Source of the DNA: an uncultured Synergistales bacterium
Lineage (GTDB): Bacteria > Synergistota > Synergistia > Synergistales > Aminobacteriaceae
Assembly: GCA_905234205.1 (NCBI GenBank)
Contig: CAJOGG010000060.1
Coordinates: 1 to 9,489 of the forward strand
DNA length: 9,489 nucleotides
Direction: 5' to 3'
Below, piece by piece: positions 7,602 to 9,489 of this stretch. The position numbers were made by a program, and so were the translations under genes. Below the pieces are notes generated by a model. The model was given only the letters and a program-made list of their open reading frames with translations. It had not been told where the DNA came from and made no database searches. The first letter of the stretch is position 1, and every line of letters begins with the position of its first letter.

Positions 7602-8155
7602 TCGTCATGAATTATCCGTCTCAATTCCTCACAAGCTTTATCAAGATCATCATTCACGATTATGTAATCATATTCATTCTGTAAGTCTAACTCTTTTGCG
7701 GCGTTGCTTAATCTAACTCGTAAAGCCTCTTCACTCTCCGTGTTTCTGTTGCGTAATCTGCTTTCGAGAGTCTCAATTGAAGGAGGGGCAACAAAAATTA
7801 ATACGGCCTCGGGGATTTTATCGCGAACTTGTAAAGCGCCCTGTACGTCTATCTCAAGCAAAACATTTTTCCCGGCCTCAAGCTCTCTTTCAACGTCGGC
7901 TTTCAATGTCCCGTAATAATCCGAGTGAACGTGAGCATATTCTAGAAATAAATTTTGCCTTATGTCTTCTTCAAATTTTTCGTGGGTTATAAAACGATAT
8001 TCTATGCCGTCAGTTTCGCCTTCACGAGGTTTTCTTGTCGTACATGAGATTGAGTACACGAGGTTGCTTAAATCGTTCAAAGCATGTTCGCGCAACGTAC
8101 CTTTACCAACACCACTTGGCCCGGATAACACAAATAATTTTCCTTTATTCGACAT
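7598..8155 (-). CDS. gmk: Guanylate kinase
   Basis: A cytosolic kinase converting GMP and ATP to GDP and ADP in purine nucleotide synthesis and salvage. From ATG 8155 the product has 185 residues, close to the usual 190-205. The P-loop GPSGVGKG is at 12-19, the GMP-binding segment SCTTRKPREGETDGIEYRFI at about 37-56, HSDYYGT at 77-83, EIDVQGA at 101-107, and a lid region rich in Arg at 133-150. The open frame extends 25 codons further upstream to 8230, but those residues are the yicC 3' end read in another frame, and known Gmk proteins begin just before the P-loop strand as in MSNKGKLFVLSGPSG. GAGAG at 8170-8166 is a plausible ribosome binding site. The start overlaps yicC by 11 nt, and the stop overlaps the next gene by 4 nt. 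Confidence 0.96.
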   Translation of the reverse strand: MSNKGKLFVLSGPSGVGKGTLREHALNDLSNLVYSISCTTRKPREGETDGIEYRFITHEKFEEDIRQNLFLEYAHVHSDYYGTLKADVERELEAGKNVLLEIDVQGALQVRDKIPEAVLIFVAPPSIETLESRLRNRNTESEEALRVRLSNAAKELDLQNEYDYIIVNDDLDKACEELRRIIHDD

Positions 8156-9032
8156 TTTGTATCTGCTCTCGTATTCTTTCAATGCAAGTTTTTGCCTCAA
8201 CGACTCCCCAACGAAATTCAGCATCAGCAACTTTTGAGCCCATTGTGTTAATTTCCCTGTTCATCTCCTGAATCAAGAAATCGAGCTTTTTGCCTATAGG
8301 TTCATCAAGTTTCAGAGTCTGATGAAATTTTTCACAGTGAGCGTTCATTCTCGTGATCTCCTCGGAAATATCCCAACGATCCGACAACAACGCGACTTCC
8401 TCAGAGATTCTGGCTTCGTCGAGTTCAAGGTTATAATGCTTCAAAACGTCCTCAATTCGCTGTCTAATACCATCAAGCGCGGCCTCTTTAGCAACTTTCC
8501 AACGTTCTTGCATGTTCGTGAAATTAGTATCAAGTTCTTTGAGGTCGGACTCAATTTTAACCTGCATTGCTTTTCCCTCAGTCAAGCGCGACTCTGTCAA
8601 TACTTCAACAGTTTCAGTAACCATTTTGTCCCAAAGTTCAGGACGTTCACGGGCTTCTTGTTCGGCCAAGTTGTCGTTGAAGTCAAGGACGCCTGGGAGC
8701 GTTAAAAGATTCGTGATGTCGTTGGTTACTTCGAAATTGTTAGCTGCTGCGATACTACGAACCTGTTCAAACAATTTCACAAGCCCTTCATCGTCAACAA
8801 TAGGGATTCTTCCGCCTGGTGCCCAATTAATGTCAGCCGATAATCTCACGCGACCACGAGCTATTAACTTGCGCAACAAAGCCAGCATTCTATTTTCTAG
8901 CGAGGATAATTCAGCGGGGAGTCTTACGGAAAAATCCTGATACTTGCTATTGACCGACGATATTTCAAGTAAAACAGTGCCCCACGAAAATTCATATGAC
9001 TTACTGCCAAAACCTGTCATGCTGCGAATCAT
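8145..9032 (-). CDS. yicC: YicC-family endoribonuclease
   Basis: A 295-residue protein with the family's characteristic ends: MIRSMTGFGS at the N-terminus and, at the C-terminus, the conserved EMNREINTMGSKVADAEF segment followed by VEAKTCIERIREQIQNVE. E. coli YicC (287 residues) is an endoribonuclease linked to decay of the small RNA RyhB, so a cytosolic role in RNA turnover is likely; the targets here are unknown. The middle (about 130-240) is predominantly charged and helical. GGGGAG at 9043-9038, five nt before the ATG, is a strong ribosome binding site. The gene starts 2 nt after the acyltransferase stop and overlaps gmk by 11 nt. The common Firmicute order yicC-remA-gmk is seen without remA (DUF370). 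Confidence 0.94.
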   Translation of the reverse strand: MIRSMTGFGSKSYEFSWGTVLLEISSVNSKYQDFSVRLPAELSSLENRMLALLRKLIARGRVRLSADINWAPGGRIPIVDDEGLVKLFEQVRSIAAANNFEVTNDITNLLTLPGVLDFNDNLAEQEARERPELWDKMVTETVEVLTESRLTEGKAMQVKIESDLKELDTNFTNMQERWKVAKEAALDGIRQRIEDVLKHYNLELDEARISEEVALLSDRWDISEEITRMNAHCEKFHQTLKLDEPIGKKLDFLIQEMNREINTMGSKVADAEFRWGVVEAKTCIERIREQIQNVE

Positions 9033-9034
9033 AA

Positions 9035-9489
9035 TTACTCCCCTGCCTCTAATTCCCTCATAGTCTTGTCTAACTCGGCCATAATTATATTTCGTCCTTC
9101 TTTGCTCTTGTAGACTTCATCGGAAAATCTCAAAGGCTTACCGAACGTAATACTAAGCTTTGTTGGCCTAACAAATACAGAACCGGGCGGCATAGCTTTG
9201 AACGCTCCATGAATAAACACGGGCAAGATCGGGGCTTTCTCACGCGCGGCAATGACTGCAACACCGGCTTCAAGCGGCTGTAATTTACCGTCAAGAGTCC
9301 TACCACCTTCAGGAAAAATTAATACATCGCTGCCTTCCTGATACATTTTTATGAATCCTCGCAAAGCTCCGGCTGCTGAAGCGTTATCTGCACGAGAAAC
9401 AGGGACTGCTCCTAATGCTCTTATGCACGCTCCGAAAAGCCAGTTGTTAAATAATTCTTCCTTGGCAAAATATTTGAGTATTCGCGGGA
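9035..9489 (-). CDS. plsC: 1-acyl-sn-glycerol-3-phosphate acyltransferase (PlsC family), C-terminal 150 residues
   Basis: The frame stays open to the right edge, so the true start lies outside the window; apparent internal starts such as the TTG at 9364 should not be used. Visible motifs of the glycerophosphate acyltransferase family are GAVPVSR (fragment residues 26-32, block II), FPEGGRT (58-64, block III, phosphate binding) and APILPVFIHG (86-95, block IV). The catalytic HxxxxD block I would lie upstream of the edge and is not seen. Such enzymes add the second acyl chain to lysophosphatidic acid to form phosphatidic acid at the inner membrane. The motifs are shared with other PlsC-like acyltransferases, so the exact acceptor is inferred. 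The gene ends 2 nt before yicC, with which it is probably co-transcribed. Confidence 0.88.
   Translation of the reverse strand, partial: PRILKYFAKEELFNNWLFGACIRALGAVPVSRADNASAAGALRGFIKMYQEGSDVLIFPEGGRTLDGKLQPLEAGVAVIAAREKAPILPVFIHGAFKAMPPGSVFVRPTKLSITFGKPLRFSDEVYKSKEGRNIIMAELDKTMRELEAGE

Noticed and set aside
8156..8230. N-terminal extension of guanylate kinase by 25 codons
   Set aside because: This part is the yicC 3' end in another frame. Gmk proteins start just before the P-loop, and a usable ribosome binding site sits before 8155.
8512..8940. Plus-strand frame of 142 codons opposite yicC
   Set aside because: Antisense shadow of a well-supported gene, Ser-rich low-complexity composition and no start signal.
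9035..9364. Complete short acyltransferase of 109 residues
   Set aside because: The frame is open to the window edge with conserved PlsC block II residues upstream of this start, so the short version is a truncation artefact.

Overview
The window looks like an ordinary, tightly packed housekeeping segment of an AT-leaning bacterial chromosome. Seven of the eight clearly recognisable protein genes, plus a broken or very small gene, lie on the minus strand. One type IV pilus/type II secretion ATPase gene points the other way. The lineage cannot be fixed from the sequence. The HisRS carries an extra cysteine-rich insertion, yicC directly precedes gmk, and a PilB-type ATPase is present. Together these fit an anaerobic lineage such as Synergistota or a clostridial relative. 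This is inference and not a firm assignment.

Read along the minus strand from the right edge (9489) to about 7173: a truncated PlsC-type acyltransferase, yicC, gmk and an unrecognised small membrane protein form one unit, with gaps of 2 nt or overlaps of 4-11 nt. ftsH follows after a 45-nt gap and ends at a bidirectional terminator (about 5233-5257) shared with the convergent pilB-like gene. The pilB-like gene (3545-5227, plus strand) starts from a short AT-rich divergent region shared with hisS. On the minus strand hisS then leads into a small reading frame missed by simple gene finding, a degraded stretch, pepF, and the first 26 codons of a HAD-family phosphatase that overlaps the end of pepF.

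The genes cover separate core functions: phospholipid synthesis (PlsC), RNA turnover (YicC), nucleotide metabolism (Gmk), membrane protein quality control (FtsH), translation (HisRS), peptide turnover (PepF) and assembly of pili or a related secretion machine (PilB). No mobile element, CRISPR array, tRNA or rRNA was seen.

The part least explained by known genes is 1878-2191. It holds a 49-codon frame with a good ribosome binding site overlapping the hisS stop. An in-frame TAG and then a one-base shift separate it from a 27-codon frame whose stop overlaps the pepF start (TAATG). It reads either as a small antitoxin-like gene followed by decayed sequence, or as one roughly 104-codon gene broken twice.
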